From Kosakonia arachidis (GTDB lineage: Bacteria > Pseudomonadota > Gammaproteobacteria > Enterobacterales > Enterobacteriaceae), in assembly GCF_900116535.1 (NCBI RefSeq), contig NZ_FPAU01000004.1, forward strand, positions 310,001 to 374,000: DNA of 64,000 nucleotides. Direction: 5' to 3'. The position numbers and the translations under genes are program-made. Positions 55,184 through 63,817 of this stretch are shown in pieces. The notes beneath the pieces are model-generated. The model saw only the letters and a program-made list of their open reading frames with translations, did no database searches and had not been told where the DNA came from. Numbering within the stretch: the first letter of the stretch is position 1; each line of letters begins with the position of its first letter.

Positions 55184-56889
55184 TGCGCATCACCGTTGCA
55201 ACCATCCAGTTTGAACCAACGCAGTTTAGAAAAGAGGAAAACGTTGCTCGCCTGCTGGCATTAGCAACCCAGGCCGCGCGTGATGGCGCGCGCTTAATCG
55301 TCATGCCGGAAATGGCCACCACCGGCTATTGTTGGCTGGATCGCGCGGAAGTCGCCCCTTATGTAGAAACGGCGGACGGCGCCACCAGCCAGGCATTTAC
55401 TGCCGTTGCGCGTGAATTTAACTGCTTTTTGGTCTTTGGCATGCCGGAGCGGGATCCGCTGACCGATCTTTACTATAACAGCGCTGTTCTGGTTGGGCCG
55501 CAGGGCGTGATGGGTGTCCATCGTAAAACGCACCCTTATATATCGGAGCCGAAATGGGCGGCTAACGGCAATAGCGGACATCAGGTATTTCACACGGAGA
55601 TCGGCAATATCGCGCTGTTGATCTGTATGGATATTCACTTTATTGAAACCGCCCGGCTGGCCGCGTTGGGCGGCGCGCAAATCATATGCCACATCAGCAA
55701 CTGGCTGGCTGAACGCACGCCCGCACCTTACTGGCTCACGCGTGGTTGGGAGAACGGCTGCACACTGATCGAAAGTAACCGTTGGGGGTGGGAGCGGGGC
55801 GTGCAGTTCAGCGGTGGCAGTTGCATTGTGGATAGCCACGGCAATCTGCTGGCCAGTTGTGACAGCGGCGACCAGGTGCTCAGCACGGAATTACCACTGC
55901 CTGCGGAGAACCCGCAACTGAATAAGCGTCGGCCTGAGTTGTATCACCGTTTGATGACCAACACGTTTCAGTGGAATCCAAAGGACTTTTTTGGCTTATA
56001 CGGACGTAATCCCCTGCCTGACGGCAAAGCGTCCCGTATTGCCGTAGCACAGTTCCGCCCGCAAAACGATGTTGATGCCAACCTGTCACAGATTCGGCAC
56101 TGGGCCGAACAGGCGAAATCGGAGAGTGCGGAACTGCTGGTATTGCCGGAACGTGCGCTGACCGGCGGTAAGGGTAGCCGCTACGCACTGGCGCTGGATG
56201 ATGCGCCAGTACAGGCGCTGATCGCGCTGGCGATAGAACTCGATATCGCGCTGCTTGCGGGGTTTGCCGAGCGGGAAGGGGAGCAGTGCTATAACAGTGC
56301 GGTGCTGGTGAGCAGTGCCGGGCTCGCTGCGCACTATCGGCAGATTCACCTTAGCGAAGAGGATCGGCAATGGGCCTGCGCAGGAAATCAGTGGGTGACC
56401 TGTGATCTCCCTTGCGGGCGGGTCGGTATCTTGCTGGGTGAAGATCTGCTGGTGCCGGAAGCTGCACGTATTCTGGCGCTGGAAGGCTGCGACATTATCG
56501 CGTGCCCCGCGCAGCTCAATTCCCCTGCGCCAATGGCACATGCTGGCACGGCGATCCCCCATGTCTGGCCAATTCCGCGCGGGGCCGATCCTTACCACTG
56601 GCTACTGCCGCGCGTTCGTGCGGGTGAGAATAATGTCTGGCTGGCTTTTGCCAACTGGCCTGCGGCTGAAGGAGAAAGTTTTGGCCTGAGCGGGGTATTC
56701 GGCCCGGATACGTTTGCTTTTCCGCGTCAAGAGGCGAAAGCCACAGGTGCGAAAGGGCTGGCGGTGCTGGATATCTCCACAGGTTCAGCCGATACCACCT
56801 GGCCCGATCATGTGGTAAGACGTAAAGAGCTGGTGCTGATGCGTCAGCCACATTACTACACTGCGCTGGTTGCTCAACCACCGCGATGA
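55183..56889 (+). CDS. Double-domain nitrilase-superfamily hydrolase, second domain inactive
   Basis: A 568-residue fusion of two carbon-nitrogen hydrolase domains. In domain 1 (about 1-265) the Glu-Lys-Cys triad is complete: Glu43 (PEMATTGY), Lys115 (HRKTH) and Cys148 (LLICMD). In domain 2 (about 285-555) Glu323 (PERALTGG) is kept, but the Lys position is Gln387 (YRQIH) and the Cys position is Gly419 (ILLGED). Domain 2 is therefore probably structural or regulatory. The family cleaves nitriles, amides or ureides to acid and ammonia. It follows the permease with the site AAGGAGGCTGAATA. Confidence 0.88.
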   Translation: MRITVATIQFEPTQFRKEENVARLLALATQAARDGARLIVMPEMATTGYCWLDRAEVAPYVETADGATSQAFTAVAREFNCFLVFGMPERDPLTDLYYNSAVLVGPQGVMGVHRKTHPYISEPKWAANGNSGHQVFHTEIGNIALLICMDIHFIETARLAALGGAQIICHISNWLAERTPAPYWLTRGWENGCTLIESNRWGWERGVQFSGGSCIVDSHGNLLASCDSGDQVLSTELPLPAENPQLNKRRPELYHRLMTNTFQWNPKDFFGLYGRNPLPDGKASRIAVAQFRPQNDVDANLSQIRHWAEQAKSESAELLVLPERALTGGKGSRYALALDDAPVQALIALAIELDIALLAGFAEREGEQCYNSAVLVSSAGLAAHYRQIHLSEEDRQWACAGNQWVTCDLPCGRVGILLGEDLLVPEAARILALEGCDIIACPAQLNSPAPMAHAGTAIPHVWPIPRGADPYHWLLPRVRAGENNVWLAFANWPAAEGESFGLSGVFGPDTFAFPRQEAKATGAKGLAVLDISTGSADTTWPDHVVRRKELVLMRQPHYYTALVAQPPR

Positions 56890-56932
56890 ACCACAGGCGC
56901 GGCCTACGGGCCGCGTTGATTCAGGAGCCATT

Positions 56933-58090
56933 ATGTCTGCCACTCAGCCGCTGCCTAAACGCGTTATTCCGGTCGGTATTCTCTATTCTGTTTCAGGCGA
57001 TTATGCGGTTATCGGGCGCGAGATGCTCAACGGCATTCTGCTGGCGATTGAGGAGATAAACGCCAATCCCGCCCATGAATTTACCCTTGCTCCGGTGATC
57101 CGGGATCCTCAGGGTTCTCTGGATCTTTACTACGAATATTGCCATGACTTGCTTTATCGCCACGGCGTGCGCCATGTGATCGGCTGCTACACTTCCGCGG
57201 CACGTAAAACCATTCTGCCGTTAATCGAAGGCGCAAACGCGCTGCTGTGGCACTCCGCGCGCTATGAAGGGTTTGAGAGCAGCAACAGCGTCATTTACCT
57301 TGGTGCCACGCCCAATCAGCATATCTTGCCGATGCTTAGCTGGCTGTTACAGCAGCAGGCGGCGGAAATCTATCACGTCGGTTCTAACTATGTCTGGTCC
57401 TGGGAGATGGATCGCATCACCCGTGAAGCCGTGGTCCCTGCAGGCGGCCGCGTGGTGCAGAGTAAATTACTGCCGCTGGGCGACGAAAATGTGGAGACGT
57501 TAATCGCTGATATTATCGCCTGCCGCCCGAAAGTGCTGCTGAATACCATGGTCGGCAAAAGTGCCTACAGTTTTTACCGCGCCTGGCATCAGGCCTGCCA
57601 GCAACAACCGTGGTTAAACGAGGTGCTGAAGCTAAGCCTGACGCTGTGTGAGCCGGAAGTTCAGTTAATTGGCTCAGAGGCATTAGAGGGGTATCTGGTC
57701 TCCGCAAGCTGGTTTCAGTCGATTGACAGCGACGCCAACCGGCGTTTTCTGAGCAGCTATCGCCAGCGCTTTGGTGAACATGTCTCGCCGTCCGTGGACA
57801 GTGAGAGTGCCTGGCTGGCTGGACATTTGCTGGCGAGAGCCATTGCACGCCACGGCAATGCCGATGTTGAAGGCGTACGCAATGCCGTATTGCAGGATGA
57901 GATGGATTCACCAGCCGGGCGGATCCGCCTCGATGCCGACAATAATCACTGTTGGCTTACCCCGCATCTGGCGCGATGTCACAACGGCAGGCTGGTGAGT
58001 TTCTGGCAGACTGATGCTGCAGTGAAACCCGATCCCTGGCTGGCCTGGGTGGATCTCGCGAGTCTCACGCATCGCGGAGGCAGTGCATGA
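56933..58090 (+). CDS. AmiC-like cytoplasmic ligand sensor
   Basis: A type I periplasmic-binding fold protein without signal peptide, 385 residues, the length of Pseudomonas AmiC. The first lobe starts VIPVGILYSVSGDYAVIGREMLNG, followed by HVIGCYTSAARKTILPLIE. Such proteins bind the inducing amide or urea derivative and hold back an AmiR-type antiterminator. The ATG at 56933 has the site AGGAGCCATT. A CGCGGCC/GGCCGCG hairpin precedes it. Its stop overlaps the AmiR-like gene by 4 bases, which supports a stoichiometric complex. Confidence 0.9.
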   Translation: MSATQPLPKRVIPVGILYSVSGDYAVIGREMLNGILLAIEEINANPAHEFTLAPVIRDPQGSLDLYYEYCHDLLYRHGVRHVIGCYTSAARKTILPLIEGANALLWHSARYEGFESSNSVIYLGATPNQHILPMLSWLLQQQAAEIYHVGSNYVWSWEMDRITREAVVPAGGRVVQSKLLPLGDENVETLIADIIACRPKVLLNTMVGKSAYSFYRAWHQACQQQPWLNEVLKLSLTLCEPEVQLIGSEALEGYLVSASWFQSIDSDANRRFLSSYRQRFGEHVSPSVDSESAWLAGHLLARAIARHGNADVEGVRNAVLQDEMDSPAGRIRLDADNNHCWLTPHLARCHNGRLVSFWQTDAAVKPDPWLAWVDLASLTHRGGSA

Positions 58091-58695
58091 GCCGAAAAAA
58101 TGTGCAGATGCGCGGATTAAAAGTGTGTGTGATTGGCTGCTCCGATCGTGATAACCAACACCTGGCGCAGCAGTTTAGCCGCATAGGGATTGAGGGCATG
58201 TTCTGTGCTACGTTTCCTGATGAGAGCCAACTGGCTGACCAACAACTCCTGTTGTTTGACGGTGATAACTCCACCCTGTTTCACCCCACAAACCTGCTCC
58301 CCTGGCCCGCGCTGCCAAAGATTGCGCTCACCGCTATTGAAACGCCATCGCGTTTACAGTGGATTGCTGAGCAGAAGATAGACAGTTATATGCGCAAACC
58401 GGTACGTTTTGATGGTGTGATGACGGCTTTTACGCTGGCGCTTAATAATGCTGCGCGTATCAACCAACTGGAAGCGCAACTCCGGCGGCAGGAAGAGCGA
58501 CTGCGTGCTCGGAAGTTTCTGTTTTCCGCACAATTGCGGGTTATGCACGCGCTACGGCTGGAGGAAGATGATGCCTACAGTTTGTTGCGCCGTGCCTCGA
58601 TGGCGCAACACATGACCATTGAAAACCTCAGTTGTGAGTTGTTGAACGACACGGAGTCCTGGCTCAACCGGTTGAAATCACTGCTGGCGGAATAG
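58087..58695 (+). CDS. AmiR-like ANTAR-domain transcription antiterminator
   Basis: A 202-residue protein with a degenerate receiver-like N-terminal domain (VCVIGCSDRDNQHLAQQF; no phospho-acceptor pattern), a coiled-coil helix (INQLEAQLRRQEERLRARK) and a C-terminal three-helix ANTAR domain (VMHALRLEEDDAYSLLRRAS, about 150-190). AmiR binds leader RNA and prevents termination when released by AmiC. The leader of this operon has a matching hairpin and terminator, so the protein most likely controls its own operon. Confidence 0.9.
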   Translation: MSRKNVQMRGLKVCVIGCSDRDNQHLAQQFSRIGIEGMFCATFPDESQLADQQLLLFDGDNSTLFHPTNLLPWPALPKIALTAIETPSRLQWIAEQKIDSYMRKPVRFDGVMTAFTLALNNAARINQLEAQLRRQEERLRARKFLFSAQLRVMHALRLEEDDAYSLLRRASMAQHMTIENLSCELLNDTESWLNRLKSLLAE

Positions 58696-58730
58696 CGTAC
58701 CGCGTTAACGTAATTTAGCAACATGCTGTG

Positions 58731-58756
58731 CAAAAAACGGCCTCAATACGAGGCCG
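58731..58756 (-). terminator. Terminator of the LprI/Sel1 gene
   Basis: On the minus strand CGGCCTC-GTATT-GAGGCCG is followed by six T. It lies 26 bases after the stop codon of the minus-strand gene and may also stop the AmiR-like transcript. Confidence 0.85.
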
Positions 58757-58782
58757 GAGGGAACGGGATTTCACTGTTCGGC

Positions 58783-59901
58783 TTAGTTTCTGACCTTAAT
58801 CACACCGTCTTTTGACGCTTGATCCTGAAACACCACTTTACCGCTGTCATTTTTGACAATCTTCACCATTAACACATCGTTATCCATGCTGTTTTGCGCA
58901 AATACGCTAAAGTTTTCCGGCAGTTTGATATGTAATCCATCGGAGAATGCCTCGCCAGCCGTGCTGGGGTAATTTCCGCTGCTCATGTTATAAAGCGTGG
59001 TGATATTGTCTTTGGTGATTTTCAGGTCGCTGTCGTTAAAGCAGTTATCGACATATCCCGGCGCGGTAACCGGGCCACAGGTCACGATTGCAGTATAGCC
59101 ATTGCGGTATTTGGCCTCTTCTTCCATGTTGGATTTTATCGCCGCAATATTTTTATCCGCTAAAGGGCTGCCATTCGCTTTTGCCTTTTCATACCACGCC
59201 AGCGATTGCTGATAATCCTTTTCGACGCCAATCCCGTTGGCATAGTTGTAACCCAAATCAATTTGCGCATTCGCATCATTGGCTTCGGCTGCTGCACGGG
59301 TTAACGCAACACCTTTATTGATATCCTGAGCAACGCTTTTCCCGTAGGTATAGAGAAAACCCAACCGCTGCATGGCCGCCGGATTTTTTTGCGCCGCTGC
59401 GGATTCCAACCAGTGAATGGCTTCGCTTTTTTGCTGCGTCGTGCCCTTACTGAGCTCAATTCCCCACGCGGCCTGCGCAGCGATATCGCCCGCTTCAGCT
59501 TTCATTTCAAGTTCCGATTTGGCGGCAACAGGCGCAGGCTGCGGAGCAACAGGGGCAGGATCAGGTTTCGTCTGAACTGGTTCAGTTTTGGTACCCAGCA
59601 GTGTTTGCAGGTCCTGAATGCGGGACTGATACGCGGTTTGCAGCGACTCAATTGTCGTCGCCTTATTACGAATATCTTTCAGCCATGACAACTGGGATTT
59701 GCGCAGCAGGACTTTATTTTCCGGTTGCTGCTGAAGTAGCTGGTTATAGCGCTCGTTAAGCTGGCTATCCATCTTCGACAGCGCAGGCGTGGAGCAAATG
59801 GTAAGTTCGACAAAACCTGCGGCTTTTTCGCAATTAAACGAGGCGCTGCTGGCCATTTGCGAAATGCAGCACAGCAAGCCTGCCAGAATGACTTTCTTCA
59901 T
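58783..59901 (-). CDS. Periplasmic LprI/DUF1311 and Sel1-repeat protein
   Basis: A 372-residue exported protein. A signal peptide (MKKVILAGLLCCISQMASS) is followed by a DUF1311/LprI domain with paired cysteines (FNCEKAAGFVELTIC, about 22-36), a Pro-rich linker, about three Sel1-like repeats (AWGIELSKG, LGFLYTYGK, LGYNYANGIG) and a C-terminal beta-rich part with two more cysteines. LprI-type domains can inhibit lysozyme and Sel1 repeats bind proteins, so a protective or adaptor role in the periplasm is possible. Start at 59901 has GGGCAAGATT upstream; a 41-codon extension is not family-like. Confidence 0.82.
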   Translation of the reverse strand: MKKVILAGLLCCISQMASSASFNCEKAAGFVELTICSTPALSKMDSQLNERYNQLLQQQPENKVLLRKSQLSWLKDIRNKATTIESLQTAYQSRIQDLQTLLGTKTEPVQTKPDPAPVAPQPAPVAAKSELEMKAEAGDIAAQAAWGIELSKGTTQQKSEAIHWLESAAAQKNPAAMQRLGFLYTYGKSVAQDINKGVALTRAAAEANDANAQIDLGYNYANGIGVEKDYQQSLAWYEKAKANGSPLADKNIAAIKSNMEEEAKYRNGYTAIVTCGPVTAPGYVDNCFNDSDLKITKDNITTLYNMSSGNYPSTAGEAFSDGLHIKLPENFSVFAQNSMDNDVLMVKIVKNDSGKVVFQDQASKDGVIKVRN

Positions 59902-60216
59902 AATCTTGCCCTTTTTGAGTTTGAATATCTCTATCGGGCTGAAACTAAAAAGCTTTAGGGCAAACAGCGATACTTTGTACGTGGTAATGGCGGAAACGAG
60001 ATAACAGACTGACCAGACGGGCACAGCAGAGGATTGACGGGTGGATATCGCAAAAAAATGTGTGAGACTAAAACGGGTTTGCCTACCGTTCGACCGTCAG
60101 TGAATTCTCTCACGCATACATTCCAGCGCAGCATAGCGGTTATGCCTGCGCAGATGTTTCTGGCCTATGCATGTCTCTTTATGCTTCGTTCACCATTCCA
60201 GTAGAGAAGAGACAAA
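59902..60216. other. 315-base divergent gap, no gene seen
   Basis: This space between the LprI/Sel1 gene and the Old Yellow Enzyme gene holds the promoters of both. I see no convincing operator, repeat or small gene in it. Confidence 0.5.
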
Positions 60217-61329
60217 ATGAATGCATTATTTACCCCTGTTATGGCAGGAAAACTGCGTCTTCAACATCGTGTTGTTATGGCGCCGACAACGCGGATGCGC
60301 ACGGATAAAGGCGGTGTACCCGGAGATTTAATGGTTGAGTATTATCGCCAGCGCACCAGTCTGGGAGGTCTGCTGATTGCGGAAGCGACCGCGATTTCAC
60401 CTTTCGCGAATGCTTACGCTGATGCCCCTGGCATTTTTAATCCTGCACAACAGGCGGGATGGAAACGTGTTGTTGATGCGGTGCATGAGCAAGGCGGCCA
60501 GATTGTGTTGCAACTTTGGCACCCAGGACGCCAGTCCTTGCCGGAACTCTCCGAAGGGCAGGCTCCTGTCGCGCCCTCTGCACTGATAGCGCAGGATACC
60601 TACGGTATGGTCAAAAATGAAGACGGAACTTATGAAGGGAAACTGTTCCCTGAACCCAGGGCCCTTGAAGAGCGTGAAATTGTCGGGATCATTGCGGCGT
60701 TCGGGCTTGCGGCGAAACGCGCGAAAGCTGCCGGTTTCGATGGCGTTGAACTCCATGCGGCGAACGGCTATCTGCCGGAGCAATTTCTGCTGGATGGCAG
60801 TAACTTACGCCGGGATAAATGGGGCGGAAGCCTGGCAAATCGAACACGTTTTTTACTGCAGGTTGTGACTGCACTCATAGACGTTTGGGGTGCAGGGCGA
60901 GTCGCTGTGCGTATTTCACCAAGTGGGATTTATGGCGATATGCGTGACAGCGATCCGGCGTCGACATTTTGTTATTTGGCCGAAAAGCTAAATGATTCGG
61001 CACTGGCTTACCTGCATATTATTGAGCCTCGCATTGTGGGACCGGAAGATCGTGACAGTGGTTATTATGCTGAACCTATTGCCAGCCATCAGTTGCGCGC
61101 GTTTTACCATGGCACGATTATCGCTGCGGGTGGGTTCAAACCCGAAGCCGCTGAGCAGATGCTGGCGGCGAAGGATGCCGATTTAATTGCATTTGGTCGC
61201 TTATTTACCGCTAACCCGGATCTGCCTGTACGTATTCAATATGGTTACCCGTTAACGCCTTATCAACGCGAAACGTTTTTTGGTGGTAATGGGCACGGAT
61301 ATATTGATTTTCCTACCTGGCAGCCTTAA
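60217..61329 (+). CDS. Old Yellow Enzyme-family alkene reductase
   Basis: FMN-dependent ene-reductase (NemA/OYE type) of 370 residues. VVMAPTTRMR binds FMN near the start, WHPGRQS holds a flavin ligand, and the substrate-binding and proton-donor residues His180, Asn183 and Tyr185 lie in HAANGYLPEQFL. The usual DxYGGS motif reads DKWGGS, with Trp for Tyr. NADPH-dependent reduction of enones, nitroesters or maleimides is likely. GTAGAGAAGAGACAAA precedes the ATG. A terminator follows; the gene converges on the SDR-crotonase-GST operon. Confidence 0.9.
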   Translation: MNALFTPVMAGKLRLQHRVVMAPTTRMRTDKGGVPGDLMVEYYRQRTSLGGLLIAEATAISPFANAYADAPGIFNPAQQAGWKRVVDAVHEQGGQIVLQLWHPGRQSLPELSEGQAPVAPSALIAQDTYGMVKNEDGTYEGKLFPEPRALEEREIVGIIAAFGLAAKRAKAAGFDGVELHAANGYLPEQFLLDGSNLRRDKWGGSLANRTRFLLQVVTALIDVWGAGRVAVRISPSGIYGDMRDSDPASTFCYLAEKLNDSALAYLHIIEPRIVGPEDRDSGYYAEPIASHQLRAFYHGTIIAAGGFKPEAAEQMLAAKDADLIAFGRLFTANPDLPVRIQYGYPLTPYQRETFFGGNGHGYIDFPTWQP

Positions 61330-61338
61330 TAAATAATA

Positions 61339-61373
61339 AAATCGGGCACATGGCGGTTGCCCGATTTGTTGTT
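61339..61373 (+). terminator. Terminator of the Old Yellow Enzyme gene
   Basis: AAATCGGGCA and TTGCCCGATTT pair around CATGGCGG, followed by GTTGTTTTT. Confidence 0.8.
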
Positions 61374-61468
61374 TTTATATACGCCAGCTCACGTAAGCAT
61401 CGCTGATATTTTGCGGTTTCTCTTGCTTCTCAACAGCACGTCCCGTTGACTGTTTACCTGACGATTCG

Positions 61469-62194
61469 TTAGAGCTGTGATACGCCTATTGACGCACCAC
61501 CATCAACGTACAGTGTCTGCCCGGTAATAAATCCAGCATCGTCACTCAGCAAGAACTGAGCGGCCGCGGCTATCTCCTCGGGCTGGCCCAAACGTTTCAT
61601 CGGAACACCGGCAAGGTAGCGCTGCTCACCCTCACTTCCAGCGGCGTTGTTGGCCCGAAACAGCGCTGTTTCTGTCGGCCCCGGAGCCACTGCATTCACG
61701 GTAATCCCTTGCGTAGCCAGTTCCAGCGCCCAGCTACGTGTGAAACTGACTAACGCGGCTTTGGCGGCAGCATAGGATGTCCGCTGCGGTACGCCGAGTA
61801 CCGTCAGGCTGGCAATGTTCATAATTCTCCCCCAGCCGCGGGCGCGCATACCCGGTAAAGCGCTTTGAACCGCCAGCAGTGCGGGATGCAGGTTAACCCT
61901 CAAGACCTCATCAAGCGTATCTGTCGTGACATCAGGCAGCCATTGCGGGCGTACCAGGCCGACGTTATTGATGACGCCATCCACCCTGAACGCCGCATTT
62001 ATCTTGCTGAATTGCTGTTGTACCGCCGGGGTATCGGCAAGATCGAGGGCAATAAATTGCCCCGGATAACCCTGTTCAGGCGCATGGCGAGCAATCCCGA
62101 TAACATGATGCCCGGCACTGGCCAGACGTTCAGATAAAGCGAAACCGATACCTTTACTGGCTCCGGTAATGAGAAATGTTCTTTGCTGATTCAT
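61469..62194 (-). CDS. Short-chain dehydrogenase/reductase
   Basis: Classical SDR of 241 residues: cofactor motif TGASKGIG (10-17), NNVG (76-79) in place of NNAG, and the active site Ser129, Tyr141 and Lys145 (YAAAK). The ending DDAGFITGQTLYVDGG is typical. It oxidises or reduces an alcohol/ketone pair with NAD(P). It is the last gene of a likely operon GST-crotonase-SDR, 74 bases after the crotonase. The substrate is not known. Confidence 0.89.
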   Translation of the reverse strand: MNQQRTFLITGASKGIGFALSERLASAGHHVIGIARHAPEQGYPGQFIALDLADTPAVQQQFSKINAAFRVDGVINNVGLVRPQWLPDVTTDTLDEVLRVNLHPALLAVQSALPGMRARGWGRIMNIASLTVLGVPQRTSYAAAKAALVSFTRSWALELATQGITVNAVAPGPTETALFRANNAAGSEGEQRYLAGVPMKRLGQPEEIAAAAQFLLSDDAGFITGQTLYVDGGASIGVSQL

Positions 62195-62268
62195 CTAATC
62201 CTCCGCGATGCGCAATGACAAAATCCGGCGTTGTGATGCGCCGGATAAGTAGAAATTACTGAGCGGGA

Positions 62269-63039
62269 TTAAGGCGCAATGGCCGCCTGTAATGCCACAT
62301 CGGCAGCACTGATGCCTTCCAGTGCCAAGCCGTAACCTGCACCTTCATCAATGATGCGACGAAGTTTCTGCGTGAGTGCGATACGAGTGTAACGGCTTGT
62401 CAGTGGCGGCAATGCGGCAAGCGATTCTGCCAGCTCATGTGCGCGGGGCAGCAGCCTGTCCCGCGGCAAAATTTCATTCACCACACCCCAGTCTTTGGCC
62501 GTCGTTGCATCCAGTTCCTGACGCGTCAGCAGAAAATAACGGCCGCGCACGCTGCCGATGACTTCCGGCCATAAGAGATTGACCCCATCCCCCGGCACAA
62601 TACCGAATTCGAAATGTGGCTTGTCCTGGAACACGGTATCAGGGGTGGCCAGCACGATATCAGACAGTAAAGCGTATTCTGAATGCAGGCGAACCGGGCC
62701 GTTCAGTGCCGCTATCACAGGTACTTCAATATCCAGCAGATTCATCAGCACCTTCTTGCCTTCGCGATAAATCTTGTCGTAGCCGCGAGGAGTGAAAAAA
62801 TCGAAACCATCGGGACTGATATTTTCCATAAATGCCTCACCTGCGCCTGTCAGGATAATCACCCGGTTATCCGGATCGGCTCCGATTTGATGAAACAGTT
62901 CGACAAATTCTTCGTGGGTGTGGCCGTTAAACAGCAACGAACTACCTTCCGTGTGTAGCATGACTTCAAGCACCCCACTGGCTGAGCGGGTAAGGCGCGC
63001 GTGAGTAAAGCGATGACGGTAATGTTCGAAACGGGACAT
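62269..63039 (-). CDS. Crotonase-superfamily hydrolase, 6-oxocamphor hydrolase-like
   Basis: An enoyl-CoA-hydratase-fold protein with 256 residues. The usual CoA enzymes have an oxyanion-hole GG pair and acidic catalytic residues. This one instead has His42 (GHTHEE), His119, His142 (QDKPHF) and Asp151 (VPGDGVN), plus Glu240. Remembered 6-oxocamphor hydrolase residues His45, His122, His145, Asp154 and Glu244 fit with an offset of three (four for Glu). That enzyme cleaves a beta-diketone by a retro-Claisen reaction without CoA. A similar role is inferred. It starts 19 bases after the GST stop. Confidence 0.85.
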   Translation of the reverse strand: MSRFEHYRHRFTHARLTRSASGVLEVMLHTEGSSLLFNGHTHEEFVELFHQIGADPDNRVIILTGAGEAFMENISPDGFDFFTPRGYDKIYREGKKVLMNLLDIEVPVIAALNGPVRLHSEYALLSDIVLATPDTVFQDKPHFEFGIVPGDGVNLLWPEVIGSVRGRYFLLTRQELDATTAKDWGVVNEILPRDRLLPRAHELAESLAALPPLTSRYTRIALTQKLRRIIDEGAGYGLALEGISAADVALQAAIAP

Positions 63040-63058
63040 GATAGTGATTCCTCGGTTA

Positions 63059-63682
63059 TCAGTTTTCGGTTAAAGCATTCAGTTTTGCAACGGCGCGCAC
63101 CACAGCGGGGCGTGCTGATAGGGTTTCAAACCAGTGTTTAAGATGGGGCATCTCTTCAAGGCTGATACCGGCGAACTGACGTCGCCACATCCAGCCGTAA
63201 TGTGCGATATCCGCAATGGTGTATTCATCGCCCGCAACCCAGCGTGTTGCTGCAAGCTGGCGCTCCAGCAAACGGGTCACTCTGATGGCTTCCTGGTTAA
63301 AACGCGCTTGTGCCAGCGGTTGAGGCTCGTGGGCAGGCCGGGTAAAGAAACCGGCCTGCCCGAAAGCGGGACTGACAGCCGAAGCATGAAAAAATAGCTG
63401 TTCAAACACCCGCGCCCTGGGCTTCCCGCCAGAGGGCAGCAGGTTTGCGTGCTTTTCGGCCAGATAAACCAGAATGGCCGCCGACTCGCGCAGTACCATC
63501 TCGTTGTCCGGATCGTGCAGTACCGGCACCTTACCGTTGGGATTCAGCGCCAGAAAAGCATCCTGATTTTGCTCACCCTGGCGAATATTGATGCCGCGCA
63601 ACTGCCACGGCAGGGCAAGCTCCTCCAGCAGAATGGCGGGCTTAATACTGTTTGGCGTGGCGAAGGCGAAAAGTTCGTACAT
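63059..63682 (-). CDS. Glutathione S-transferase (nu-class, YfcG-like)
   Basis: A 207-residue GST. The N-terminal thioredoxin-like domain has TPNSIKPAILLEE, NPNGKVPVLHDP and ESAAILVYLAEK; the C-terminal helical domain has the N-capping motif YTIADIAHYGW. The TPN-x-x-K start and general layout resemble YfcG. The ATG at 63682 follows TGGAGTCAGACT; five codons upstream are open but lack a ribosome site. First gene of the likely GST-crotonase-SDR operon, divergent from a LysR gene. Confidence 0.9.
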   Translation of the reverse strand: MYELFAFATPNSIKPAILLEELALPWQLRGINIRQGEQNQDAFLALNPNGKVPVLHDPDNEMVLRESAAILVYLAEKHANLLPSGGKPRARVFEQLFFHASAVSPAFGQAGFFTRPAHEPQPLAQARFNQEAIRVTRLLERQLAATRWVAGDEYTIADIAHYGWMWRRQFAGISLEEMPHLKHWFETLSARPAVVRAVAKLNALTEN

Positions 63683-63817
63683 AGTCTGACTCCACATTTG
63701 GCGTTTAAACGGGAGGGGTAATTTCTGCCCGCTGTCGTTGAAGTAGAGTATCTGCTAATGTCGGTGGGTAATGGCAGATGGCTAAATGTGATAATTGCTA
63801 TTCCATGGAGGAATATG

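Noticed and set aside
56893-56920. CGCGGCC/GGCCGCG hairpin between nitrilase and AmiC-like genes, considered as a terminator
   Set aside because: No T run follows and the next gene has its own ribosome site directly after; more likely an mRNA-stabilising or balancing element.
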